DNA of 64,000 nucleotides, taken from positions 53,720 to 117,719 of the forward strand of contig NZ_JACOPD010000010.1 in the NCBI RefSeq assembly GCF_014287955.1, in the 5' to 3' direction. The stretch comes from Lachnospira hominis (ex Liu et al. 2021). GTDB lineage: Bacteria > Bacillota > Clostridia > Lachnospirales > Lachnospiraceae. The notes under the pieces were generated by a model. That model was not told the origin of the DNA and searched no databases. It worked only from the letters and a program-made list of their open reading frames with translations. Position 1 is the first letter of the stretch. Every line of letters begins with the position of its first letter. Positions 28,071-36,871 of the stretch are shown here, in pieces. The position numbers were made by a program, and so were the translations under genes.

Positions 28071-31000
28071 CATTAAATCAGAAATAAATGATTTTGCAAT
28101 TCTGTACAGCTTTGATGATGGCTGTGATTCAGATTTTTCATATGTAATATCTGTAACCTTATCATTTGAATTAGCATACACATTAGTCTTTTCAAAATTG
28201 AATTCTTCTTTTATCTTTTCAGCTGCATTTTGTAACAAACCGGCAAAATCATTATTTTCACCTGTGCATACGCCAAATACATCGAATGTATCATCTGTAA
28301 CTTTAAGCTCAATGCTTACTTCTCCACAGCTTTCATTATCACATCTTATAGAAATTCTTCCACTTTCACTTCCGTCTGAAATCATTGTAAGCTTCATAAC
28401 GCCAATTTTGTCATCTGATAAAACCGGAATTCTATAGTCTCTTTGTCTGTTGAGATTTTTTACAAGGTCGATAATATTATTTTTTAAAGCTGCCTGACGT
28501 ACAAAATCATAACTGTTTATATCAGCTTCAGCTGATTGTGGTATGCTTTCTGATTTTTCGTCATCCAGACTCTCAATTGCCTCTCTGAGCGATTTTTCGT
28601 CTGACATACTGTCTATAATCTTTTCTGCCTTATTTCTGTCAGCACCAAATATCCTGCCATATGCACTGCCGCTTACAAGCTCCTGCATAGCCTCTATATT
28701 ATTTATTGTAACAGGCTGCTCTGCCTGTTCAAGCTGATGAAGCACTTCATCATCTGCCGCCGATACAGCACGTACAACTTCCATATATGCATCCATATAC
28801 TCAGCTTCAGCTGCCGCGTCATATGCATCCTGCACACTTTCGCAGAAATTTTCTACTGTTCTTGTATTTATAGACTTTTCAGAATTAACCTCTTTTAATG
28901 TAAGCGGAGTGACAGATGATGCCGTATTATCAAAAAGATTAAGATAATATCTTACCTGTCCTGCCATTGCAATATCTGTATCATCCCCTACTGAATTATC
29001 CATTCCATACTGTTTTCTGCTGTCGTATGCCCGGCACAGATTTTCCATAGTAATATCTGCCCCTTGCTTTACAAGTGCACCAATTGCATTTCCTGCATCT
29101 TTTGTATAGATATTAATCATTTTATAAATTCCGATAAACTGACGTCTTTCCTCTTCACTTATGCCACCTGTTTTATCAAGCTTGTATAAAAATCTGCTGA
29201 ACTTATCTGTATTATCTGAATCTTTGTTCTTATTGATAAGGTAATCATTTACACTTTCAATATCAGAAGTAAGCGGATTGATATTATCCTTTATCATATT
29301 AAGAACAGTCTCTGGATTCATCTGCTCTATGAGAGTATTTAATGACTCCTTAATCTGCTTAATCTGCTCAATATTATTTTTTGTTATATCAATATTGTTA
29401 TATGAAAGAATTCTTACAGCATCCGAATTTGCTTTTGTATTTTCCATGCCAAGCTGTGAAAGAATACTTTCAGAACTTGCCTCAACCGCATTTTTTAACG
29501 AATCTCCAAGGTCTTTTCTCACCTTTGTACCAACTGCTTCATAAGAGTTTCCTGCCTGTCTGAAACGTTCTCTGAGACTGCTTCCCATCTCAGAAAATCC
29601 GGCAATATTTATAACTGCCTGCGACTGCATATTTTCTTTATAGACAGCTCCAATAACTTCATCAGGTGCATATGAAATATTCCTGATTGCACGTCTTGTT
29701 GCAAGCGAAAGCTGATACATACTGATAAAATCAGCCGTTTTATTATCTGTTCCATTAACATCCGCCAATACATTGGATAATGCCGCAGCCCCTGTATCCG
29801 TAGGTACCTGACTATCTATGTCATCAGCAAGCTGTATTGCAATCTGTTCCATAGCTTTTTCCTGGTCATATGCAAGAAGATTTTCATGCAATGTATCTAT
29901 TGAAACTGACAAAATATCAATTCCGTTATTGTAAATATGCATGCCTGCCTGTGGTGTGAGCAGAATCTGAATTTCAAGCAGTTTTTTGTAATTATCCTCA
30001 TATTCCGGCTTATTCTGCACAACGCCCTGTTCCTGGGCAACAGATTTATTTCCTATATTATACTGTGCCATCGCCTCCTCAATAGATTTAATTGACACAT
30101 TATCACCATACATGTCTGTCGCTCTCGCAACTGCATCATAATCAGCATTTTTTACGATATCTATTGCATCTGCGATTACAACCGCACTGTCATAATCTTT
30201 TATAAGGCTTACTTCTTCTGCCTTGCTGCCATCAGCCATACCCTGTGCAATTTTTAGAGATGTCTCATCATAATCAAGATTAATCATATCAAGCTGATTT
30301 TTGTATACAAGATTTTGTTCAGTCACCGGTATATCCTGCGAAATAAATGTTATTGCATTATTTATGTTGTTATCATTAACTTCAAGCTTAGCTTTACCTA
30401 TAATTTCTTTTATCTGCGGCATAAGCTGCTCAAGTTCCTGCCTGCTTAAAGTCTGCATTTTATCGCCAAAGCCTTTTGATGCTGCCTGTGCAATCTGAAT
30501 ATTTTTTATTGTAGGCTGCATATTATTCTTAACAAGATAATTCTTTGTATCTTCTGACAAACTGCCATTTTCCATACCTGAAAGACTTTCTGCCATATCA
30601 CTTATATTGTCATCCGTAAGCGGAAGTCCTGTATCCTGCATATTAGCAGCGACCTGTTGTGCCATACCGGCACTTCCGACTACCTTTTCTATCTTTGACA
30701 CATCAATTCCAGACATGTCACCTGTATAAGTATCACAGTGTGCCGCAAGTTCTATTTTAATCCTCTCGATAATATTTACGCAATCATCCGGTGTTGCATC
30801 ATTCAGATTAAATCCGTCTTCATCTATCTTTACTGCATCAGCACCCGAAAGTCTGTTAAATAATGCTTTAAGATTTGCTTTTGCGTCAGATGCACTCTGC
30901 ATTATCTGCGATTTTACATCATCTGCCTGCTTTATAAGTGAAGTATATGTATTCTTATCAAGCTTTTTTGTATCAACTTCCATGCCGGATACTATAACTC

Positions 31001-31112
31001 CGTCAAATCCGGTCTTCTGGGTTTTCTCATTATTATTTTTTATATTAATAGACGCTCTGTTAGCGGTGTCTACATTATTTCCGGTTTTATAAATCGTTAA
31101 ATCCACGCTCAT
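28068..31112 (-). CDS. Large flagellar-locus protein with FliK-like C-terminus (DUF6240-like)
   Basis: 1014 aa, acidic, no signal peptide or membrane helix. The long central part has repeated helical segments that share phrases such as 'ITKNNIEQIKQI', 'PVTEQNLVY', 'PLTDDNISDMAE' and 'PVTINNIEAMQEL', i.e. degenerate repeats of about 60-100 residues. The last ~120 residues (GVMKLTMISDGSESGRISIRC...EVSIELKVTDD) have the beta-rich pattern of the FliK hook-length-control domain. I recall such proteins as DUF6240 in Lachnospiraceae. It sits directly before flagellin and behind its own sigma-28-like promoter, so a hook/filament role is likely but inferred. Confidence 0.65.
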   Translation of the reverse strand: MSVDLTIYKTGNNVDTANRASINIKNNNEKTQKTGFDGVIVSGMEVDTKKLDKNTYTSLIKQADDVKSQIMQSASDAKANLKALFNRLSGADAVKIDEDGFNLNDATPDDCVNIIERIKIELAAHCDTYTGDMSGIDVSKIEKVVGSAGMAQQVAANMQDTGLPLTDDNISDMAESLSGMENGSLSEDTKNYLVKNNMQPTIKNIQIAQAASKGFGDKMQTLSRQELEQLMPQIKEIIGKAKLEVNDNNINNAITFISQDIPVTEQNLVYKNQLDMINLDYDETSLKIAQGMADGSKAEEVSLIKDYDSAVVIADAIDIVKNADYDAVARATDMYGDNVSIKSIEEAMAQYNIGNKSVAQEQGVVQNKPEYEDNYKKLLEIQILLTPQAGMHIYNNGIDILSVSIDTLHENLLAYDQEKAMEQIAIQLADDIDSQVPTDTGAAALSNVLADVNGTDNKTADFISMYQLSLATRRAIRNISYAPDEVIGAVYKENMQSQAVINIAGFSEMGSSLRERFRQAGNSYEAVGTKVRKDLGDSLKNAVEASSESILSQLGMENTKANSDAVRILSYNNIDITKNNIEQIKQIKESLNTLIEQMNPETVLNMIKDNINPLTSDIESVNDYLINKNKDSDNTDKFSRFLYKLDKTGGISEEERRQFIGIYKMINIYTKDAGNAIGALVKQGADITMENLCRAYDSRKQYGMDNSVGDDTDIAMAGQVRYYLNLFDNTASSVTPLTLKEVNSEKSINTRTVENFCESVQDAYDAAAEAEYMDAYMEVVRAVSAADDEVLHQLEQAEQPVTINNIEAMQELVSGSAYGRIFGADRNKAEKIIDSMSDEKSLREAIESLDDEKSESIPQSAEADINSYDFVRQAALKNNIIDLVKNLNRQRDYRIPVLSDDKIGVMKLTMISDGSESGRISIRCDNESCGEVSIELKVTDDTFDVFGVCTGENNDFAGLLQNAAEKIKEEFNFEKTNVYANSNDKVTDITYEKSESQPSSKLYRIAKSFISDLM

Positions 31113-31134
31113 ATGACCTCCATTATTGCCATAA

Positions 31135-31172
31135 CAAAAAACCTGTACAGGTTTCGATACTCTGTACAGGTT
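31135..31172 (-). terminator. Intrinsic terminator after glgB, also 5' leader of the FliK-like gene
   Basis: AACCTGTACAG / CTGTACAGGTT form an 11-bp perfect stem followed on the minus strand by six Ts. It lies immediately downstream of the sigma-28-like -10 box at 31173-31180, so transcripts from that promoter start at or inside it. Confidence 0.8.
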
Positions 31173-31200
31173 TTATCGTCTTTTTTATTCAATTTCTTTA
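31173..31200 (-). promoter_or_regulatory. Sigma-28-like promoter of the FliK-like gene
   Basis: On the minus strand TAAA (31200-31197), 16-nt spacer, GACGATAA (31180-31173). It differs from consensus by one base in the -10 and one in spacing. The -35 overlaps the glgB stop. Confidence 0.6.
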
Positions 31201-33111
31201 GTCATCAATGCCTAAATCACCGGAAAATTCATAAACTGCAATGCCATAGGCCGGCAAATCAATAAGAAGAGACTGCTTATATCCGTCGCAATCACCTTTT
31301 ACAGCAGTCAGCGTCTTCTTCTGAATATCTTCATTACTTCCAAGTACAAGCTTATACTTGCCTTTCAAAGGTGCCCCTATACGGAACTTATTTCTCTTAA
31401 CAGGCGTAAAGCTTAATACAAATAGCAAATGCTTATTATTATCAGGACTTATCCTTATAAATGAATATACACTGTTATCTTTGTCATTAGCATTAATCCA
31501 TCTGAAGCCTTCAGGTCTGTAATCAGTCTCATAAAGACATCTGTAATTCTTATAAAGCAGCATACATTTTTTAGTAAAATCTTTCATCTGCTTATGGCTT
31601 TCATCATCTAAAAGATACCAGTCTAATTCTCTCTCTTCACTCCATTCATTCCACTGTCCAAATTCCTGTCCCATAAACAGAAGTTTCTTGCCGGGATGTC
31701 CACACATATATGCATATGCAAGCTTGAGATTAGAAAATTTGTCATCTTTGTCTCCCGGCATCTTGCCAAGCATAGAACACTTTAGATGAACAACTTCATC
31801 ATGCGAAAGAACAAGAATAAAATTCTCGCTATATGCATACATAAGGCTGAATGTAAGTTTGCCATGATTAAACTTTCTAAAATATGGGTCAAGTTTCATG
31901 TATTCTGTAAAATCATGCATCCATCCCATATTCCACTTAAATGTAAATCCAAGACAGTCACCATTATCCGGATCACCACTTACATTAGGCCACGCAGTTG
32001 ACTCCTCAGCAATAGTTACAGCCTGTGGAAAACGTTTTTTCATCATGCTGTTAAAATGCTTTAAAAAGCTCATGGCTTCAAGGTTGCCATTGCCGCCGTA
32101 TTTATTAGGCACCCAGTTGCCTTCTGTTCTTCCGTAGTCAAGATAAAGCATTGACGCAACCGCATCAACTCTCAATCCGTCAATATGAAACTTATCTACC
32201 CAGTACATGCCATTGGCAATAAGGAAATTGGAAACCTCATTCTTACTGTAATCAAACACCTTAGTTCCCCAGTCAGGATGTTCTCCTTTTCTTGGGTCAG
32301 CATATTCATATACACAGCTTCCATCAAAATTGGCAAGTCCGTGTGCATCTTTAGGAAAATGTGCCGGCACCCAGTCAAGAATAACTCCGATTCCTTTCTT
32401 ATGCATATAATCAACAAAATACATAAAATCCTTAGGCGTTCCATATCTGGCTGTAGGTGCATAATATCCTGTAACCTGATAACCCCATGAACCATCAAAA
32501 GGATACTCGGCAATTCCCATAAGTTCCACATGAGTATATCCCATATCAGACACATATTCTGCAAGTTCATGTGCTATATCACGGTAATTCATATATCCGT
32601 CTTTTGTTCCATCTTTCTGCTTTCTCCATGAACCAATATGACATTCATATATCGACATTGCACTAGAAAGATGATCTTCTTTTTTCTTATTCTCAACCCA
32701 CTTATCATCTGTCCACTTAAATCCCGTAAGATCCGTTATAACAGAAGCTGTCTCAGGACGCAGCTGTGCCGCATTAGCATATGGGTCAGCTTTATAAAGA
32801 GCCTCTCCATCCTGTGATATTATAAGAAACTTATAGCATTGTCCTGCTCTGGCTCCCTCAACAAACAATTCATATACACCGCCGTCCGATACAGGCTTCA
32901 TATCATATCCATAAGCACGCCAATCATTAAAATCACCTACAACATAGACTTCTTTTGCCTTTGGTGCCCATACAACAAAATATACCCCCTCCTTGCCGTT
33001 CTTTACAGCAAGATGTGCTCCCATTTTATTATAAATCTCATAATGTGTTCCCTGTCCGAAAAGGTATGTATCCAGCTCTGTCATAAAAATCTGTGTAGTG
33101 TCTTTGTTCAT
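31198..33111 (-). CDS. glgB: 1,4-alpha-glucan branching enzyme
   Basis: 637 aa from ATG 33111 (AAGGGTGG upstream). An N-terminal CBM48 (VYFVVWAPKAKEVYVVGDFNDW) is followed by a GH13 barrel with VILDWVPAHFP (region I), GLRVDAVASML (region II, nucleophile Asp), TIAEEST (region III, acid Glu) and FILVLSHDEVVH (region IV). The all-beta C-domain ends the protein. It introduces alpha-1,6 branches in glycogen. No other glycogen genes are in the window. Confidence 0.96.
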   Translation of the reverse strand: MNKDTTQIFMTELDTYLFGQGTHYEIYNKMGAHLAVKNGKEGVYFVVWAPKAKEVYVVGDFNDWRAYGYDMKPVSDGGVYELFVEGARAGQCYKFLIISQDGEALYKADPYANAAQLRPETASVITDLTGFKWTDDKWVENKKKEDHLSSAMSIYECHIGSWRKQKDGTKDGYMNYRDIAHELAEYVSDMGYTHVELMGIAEYPFDGSWGYQVTGYYAPTARYGTPKDFMYFVDYMHKKGIGVILDWVPAHFPKDAHGLANFDGSCVYEYADPRKGEHPDWGTKVFDYSKNEVSNFLIANGMYWVDKFHIDGLRVDAVASMLYLDYGRTEGNWVPNKYGGNGNLEAMSFLKHFNSMMKKRFPQAVTIAEESTAWPNVSGDPDNGDCLGFTFKWNMGWMHDFTEYMKLDPYFRKFNHGKLTFSLMYAYSENFILVLSHDEVVHLKCSMLGKMPGDKDDKFSNLKLAYAYMCGHPGKKLLFMGQEFGQWNEWSEERELDWYLLDDESHKQMKDFTKKCMLLYKNYRCLYETDYRPEGFRWINANDKDNSVYSFIRISPDNNKHLLFVLSFTPVKRNKFRIGAPLKGKYKLVLGSNEDIQKKTLTAVKGDCDGYKQSLLIDLPAYGIAVYEFSGDLGIDD

Positions 33112-33338
33112 AAAATCCACCCTTCCATCATATATATTTATATGCAGCATATATACAAGCTATGCCTTATTTGTACTTTTGTCCCCATCTTCTACACACG
33201 TATTTCAATATGAATAGTATATCATAATCAAAAATAAATTACTATATAAATTTTTATATCTATTTATATTTCATTGTGTTATACTGACACATGCAGACTG
33301 TAAACACAAAATAAAACAAACGTGGAGGAGTACATTTT

Positions 33339-34301
33339 ATGATTTACTATTTAATCGGGTACGATTACATCAAAATCATTACATTTATAAGTGTAATTTT
33401 TGCATTTGCCCTGACATGCCTCTTAATCGTTCTTGGAAAAAATATTCTGCCAAGAGATGCCGGTCGTGCATATGCAATTAATGGTTCCAAATCAGTCGGA
33501 AAACCACGAGGAGCCGGAATTATATTTATACTTACATTTACATTATCAAGCGTTCTTTTTATCCCAATGGACGCCGAACTTGTTATCTATCTTATTCTTG
33601 TTCTTGCAGCGATGTTAAGCGGCTATCTTGATGACAGTTCACAGACTCCATGGGGCGGATTGAAAAAAGGACTTATAGATTTTGCTATTGCAATAATGGC
33701 AGCATTTACTTACCTTCATTACAATCCAAACACTTTTGATATTGCATTATTTTCAAAAACAGTAACACTTAATCCTGTTATATACGGACTTCTTATTGTT
33801 ATCCTTGTATGGGTCAGCATCAATGTAACAAACTGTTCAGACGGAGTTGACGGACTTTGCGGAACTCTTTCTGCTGTAACTCTTACATCTGCTTACGTAT
33901 TATTTAAAGTTTTTGAAATTGAACCTTATTTCAGACATACAATCCTTTTAATGACAGTATGTATCCTTGGTTATCTCTGGTTTAACGCCTCTCCAAGCAA
34001 ACTACTGATGGGCGATGCCGGTTCAAGAGCAATCGGTTTATTTATAGCATTTACATTTTTAAAACTTCACCATCCGTTACTCTATATTCCAATGGCAATT
34101 ATGCTTATACTTGATGGTGGTCTTGGTCTTATCAAAGTATCATTTATGAGATTTTTACACATCAATTTATTTAAAAATCTCCGCACACCAATACATGACC
34201 ACATGAGAAAGAAACTGGAATGGTCAGACGCACAGGTTGTATTCCGCTTCACAATTATACAGCTCGTCATCTGTATCGGATGTATATATGCAATAATGTA
34301 A
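33339..34301 (+). CDS. mraY: MraY-like phospho-N-acetylmuramoyl-pentapeptide transferase
   Basis: 320 aa, about ten membrane helices. MraY/WecA-superfamily motifs are visible: DDSSQTPWGGLKKG (DDxxK-type Asp pair), NCSDGVDGLCGTL (about 163-175), LMGDAGSRAIG (about 227-237) and a final HDHMRKK. The NCSDGVDGL plus GDAGS pair is typical of MraY rather than WecA. MraY transfers phospho-MurNAc-pentapeptide to undecaprenyl phosphate (lipid I). It is away from any mur/dcw cluster, so it is probably a second copy or a relocated one. Confidence 0.88.
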   Translation: MIYYLIGYDYIKIITFISVIFAFALTCLLIVLGKNILPRDAGRAYAINGSKSVGKPRGAGIIFILTFTLSSVLFIPMDAELVIYLILVLAAMLSGYLDDSSQTPWGGLKKGLIDFAIAIMAAFTYLHYNPNTFDIALFSKTVTLNPVIYGLLIVILVWVSINVTNCSDGVDGLCGTLSAVTLTSAYVLFKVFEIEPYFRHTILLMTVCILGYLWFNASPSKLLMGDAGSRAIGLFIAFTFLKLHHPLLYIPMAIMLILDGGLGLIKVSFMRFLHINLFKNLRTPIHDHMRKKLEWSDAQVVFRFTIIQLVICIGCIYAIM

Positions 34302-34307
34302 TATATA

Positions 34308-34337
34308 TTGATTTTTCATTCATGTCAGTTGTATAAT
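34308..34337 (+). promoter_or_regulatory. Sigma-A promoter of the exonuclease gene
   Basis: TTGATT, 18-nt spacer, TATAAT (34332-34337), right after the mraY-like stop. Confidence 0.65.
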
Positions 34338-34347
34338 AAATACACAA

Positions 34348-34377
34348 AAGCTGGAAGTCTTATATGGCTTTCAGCTT
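34348..34377 (+). other. Hairpin in the leader of the exonuclease gene
   Basis: AAGCTGGAAG / CTTTCAGCTT (10 bp, one G-U) begins about 10 nt after the -10 box. The following sequence has few Ts, so it is weak as a terminator. It may stabilise the mRNA or end mraY transcripts. Confidence 0.5.
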
Positions 34378-34409
34378 AATTTGCCTTATCAAAGAAAGAG
34401 AGGTGCTTC

Positions 34410-35369
34410 ATGAATTATATTGTACTTGATTTGGAATGGAATCAGAGTGCAGATGGAAAAGCATATACGAACAGTCGTATTCCATTTGAAATTATACAGA
34501 TTGGTGCAGTCAAACTTGATGAGAATTTTTCAGAAATCTCACAATTTGACAGATATATCCGCCCCGCAGTCTATACAAAACTGCATGATAAGGTTCAAGA
34601 AATACTTAATGTAACAATTGAAGAACTTACTTGTATAGGTCATGATTTCACATATGTTGCAAATGATTTCATCAGATGGTGTGGTGATGATTACATCTTC
34701 TGCACATGGGGACAGACTGACCTGACAGAATTGCAGCGTAATTTTGACTATTATAATATTGAATACAATTTTCCAATGCCATTTCTTTTCTATGACGTAC
34801 AGAAGCTCTACAGCATATGCTTTCAGGATAGCAAGGAACGAACCACCCTGAAAAATGCAATAGAACATCTGGGAATGCAGGAACTTGAAGGTTATCACAG
34901 TGCCGGCAGCGATGCCAGATACACATCACAGATTATGCCTGAACTTGATTTTGAAAAGGTACGGAAGTTTTACAGTGTTGATACCTACAGAATTCCACAG
35001 AATATAAAAGAAGAAATTTATCTTGATTTTGGTAATTACGGAAAATATATTTCAAGAGGATTTGCAGATCGTGAAGAAGCTGCCAACGACAAAGAAGTTA
35101 CTGCATGCCGCTGTTTCAAATGCAACAAAACAATGAAACGGATTATAAAATGGTTTTCTACCAACAGCAAGTCTTATTATGGTCTTTTTTCATGTCAGGA
35201 ACATGGTCTAATAAAAGGCCGATTCAGAATTAAAAGCACTGATGACAAACAATATTATGCAATAAGAATTTTAAAATGCACCGATGAAGAGGGCGGCAAA
35301 AAAATCAAGATGCGTCAGCAGCGTGAAAAAGAACATCGTCGTGCCAAAAGACTTGGCACGCCTGAATAA
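34410..35369 (+). CDS. 3'-5' exonuclease (DEDDh, ERI-1/KapD-like)
   Basis: 319 aa. DEDDh motifs: VLDLEWNQ (Exo I, Asp/Glu about 6-8), a middle DFIRWCGDDYIFCTWGQTD (Exo II) and GYHSAGSDARYTSQI (Exo III, His/Asp about 167-172). The C-terminal ~100 residues have a CRCFKCNKTMK zinc-ribbon-like motif and a Lys/Arg-rich end, perhaps for nucleic-acid binding. The family trims RNA or DNA 3' ends. GAAAGAGAGG precedes the ATG. A strong terminator follows. Confidence 0.88.
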   Translation: MNYIVLDLEWNQSADGKAYTNSRIPFEIIQIGAVKLDENFSEISQFDRYIRPAVYTKLHDKVQEILNVTIEELTCIGHDFTYVANDFIRWCGDDYIFCTWGQTDLTELQRNFDYYNIEYNFPMPFLFYDVQKLYSICFQDSKERTTLKNAIEHLGMQELEGYHSAGSDARYTSQIMPELDFEKVRKFYSVDTYRIPQNIKEEIYLDFGNYGKYISRGFADREEAANDKEVTACRCFKCNKTMKRIIKWFSTNSKSYYGLFSCQEHGLIKGRFRIKSTDDKQYYAIRILKCTDEEGGKKIKMRQQREKEHRRAKRLGTPE

Positions 35370-35412
35370 AAAAAGTGTCCTGGAAAGTTCAGCTTTCAGG
35401 GACACTTTTTAA
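35368..35412 (+). terminator. Intrinsic terminator of the exonuclease gene
   Basis: AAAGTGTCCTGGAAAG / CTTTCAGGGACACTTT makes a 16-bp stem with two weak pairs, flanked by A and T runs, so it can serve both strands (also the cation exchanger). Confidence 0.88.
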
Positions 35413-35447
35413 CTTTACATATCAAAGTCTTACGTTATTCATTTAAT

Positions 35448-36413
35448 TTACCTGATACATATATATACCATATAAACCACATATACAAGTAACATTATTA
35501 TTCCTTCTTTGCGGTTTATCTTCTTTGATGTCCATGCAAATATCCATACAACCGTACTCATAATAATGAGAATAATTATATCTATAATATTTTCCATAAT
35601 AAATGTAACAGGACTAATTGCTGCGGCAACACCAAGAATTAATAAAATATTAAAAATGTTAGAACCAATTACATTTCCGAGTGCCATATCAACTTCATTT
35701 TTTCTTGCTGCAACTATAGAAGTTACAAGTTCAGGAAGACTTGTTCCCAATGCAACAATCGTAAGACCTATAAGAGTCTGGCTCAATCCGAATCCTGCAG
35801 CTATAGATGAGGCACCATTAACAACAAAATCACCGCCAAACTTAATCGCAATCATTCCACCAACTATATATAACAAGCATTTCCACATCGGAAGAATCTT
35901 TATCTCTTCTGCCATTTCCTCTTCTTCAGTTTCAAACTTGTCACCTTCGCTTCTTGCCTTTTTTGCAGAATAAATCATCCAGAGAAGATATGCCACAAAA
36001 ATAACAAGGAAAATAATTCCATCAACTCTTCCAAGTTTCATCCCGATAAATCCAAGAACTACAAGCAATCCTGCACAAACAATTGAAAACGGGAACTCTT
36101 TCATAAGCGTATTTTTTTCTATTGTAAGCGGTGCAAACAATGCACAGGCTCCACAGACGACCATAAGATTAAAAATATTAGAACCTGACACATTACTTAC
36201 AGCCAACGTATTATTTCCTGTTATAGAAGCTGTAACACTGACTGCCAGTTCGGGAAGGCTCGTTCCCATTGCCACAATAGTCATACCGATTATAAGTGAA
36301 GGAACATTGAATTTCTTTGCTACTGAAGAACTTCCTTCAACAAAAAAATCTGCTCCTTTAATAAGCAGAACAAATCCGATTACAAGAATCGCTGCTGATT
36401 TTAAAATTTCCAT
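35448..36413 (-). CDS. CaCA-family cation exchanger (YrbG-like Na+/Ca2+ or Mn2+ antiporter)
   Basis: 321 aa from ATG 36413 (AAGGAGAC upstream). It has the duplicated alpha repeats of the family: MGTSLPELAVSVTASITGNNT...NVSGSNIFN in the first half and LGTSLPELVTSIVAARKNEVD...NVIGSNIFN in the second. The Glu of each GTSLPE and the Asn of each GSNIFN form the ion site. Ten membrane helices with an acidic middle loop (EGDKFETEEEEMAEE). Membrane antiporter. The yybP-ykoY element upstream suggests manganese as the regulated and perhaps the exported ion. Confidence 0.92.
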   Translation of the reverse strand: MEILKSAAILVIGFVLLIKGADFFVEGSSSVAKKFNVPSLIIGMTIVAMGTSLPELAVSVTASITGNNTLAVSNVSGSNIFNLMVVCGACALFAPLTIEKNTLMKEFPFSIVCAGLLVVLGFIGMKLGRVDGIIFLVIFVAYLLWMIYSAKKARSEGDKFETEEEEMAEEIKILPMWKCLLYIVGGMIAIKFGGDFVVNGASSIAAGFGLSQTLIGLTIVALGTSLPELVTSIVAARKNEVDMALGNVIGSNIFNILLILGVAAAISPVTFIMENIIDIIILIIMSTVVWIFAWTSKKINRKEGIIMLLVYVVYMVYICIR

Positions 36414-36504
36414 ATTTTTGTCTCCTTTTTTAATATGATTACAATGCCTGATGCAGGACATTATTCCTGCCGTCATATAATCTGTGAAGAACGCATTCTG
36501 CCGC

Positions 36505-36645
36505 GTAAAAAAAGAGGCTCATGTATATCTGATGACATAAAATGCCATATCAGACATACATGAGTCTCATTCATTAAGATTTGCCAGATTAAAAATCGGG
36601 TCTGTTGACAAATCACGTATACACGCGAACTACTCCCTCACAAGA
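36505..36645 (-). promoter_or_regulatory. yybP-ykoY (Mn2+) riboswitch with terminator
   Basis: On the minus strand the conserved parts are present in order: GAGGGAGTAG (near 36640), GTCAACAGACC (near 36608-36598), then TGAATGAGAC opening a long terminator hairpin (GAGACTCATGTATGTCTGATAT... / ATACATGAGCCTC) ending in TTTTTTT at about 36506. The cation-exchanger ATG follows about 90 nt downstream. Elements of this type bind Mn2+ and switch on exporter genes. Recognised by sequence pattern. Confidence 0.88.
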
Positions 36646-36871
36646 AAGTATTTAATTTATATTCAGTTTAAATTACAAATAAATATTTGTCAACTTGTTT
36701 TTATATTACTACACACCCATCACTATGCACCAAAAAATATCGAAGTAAAATGTAATATATCAGCAATACAGCTATAAAATCATTGAATTTTTAACAATTT
36801 GTAGTATTATAAAAATAATAATAAGTTTATTAAATTACAATAAACTTATGAAAGGAGATTTTTAATTTATC

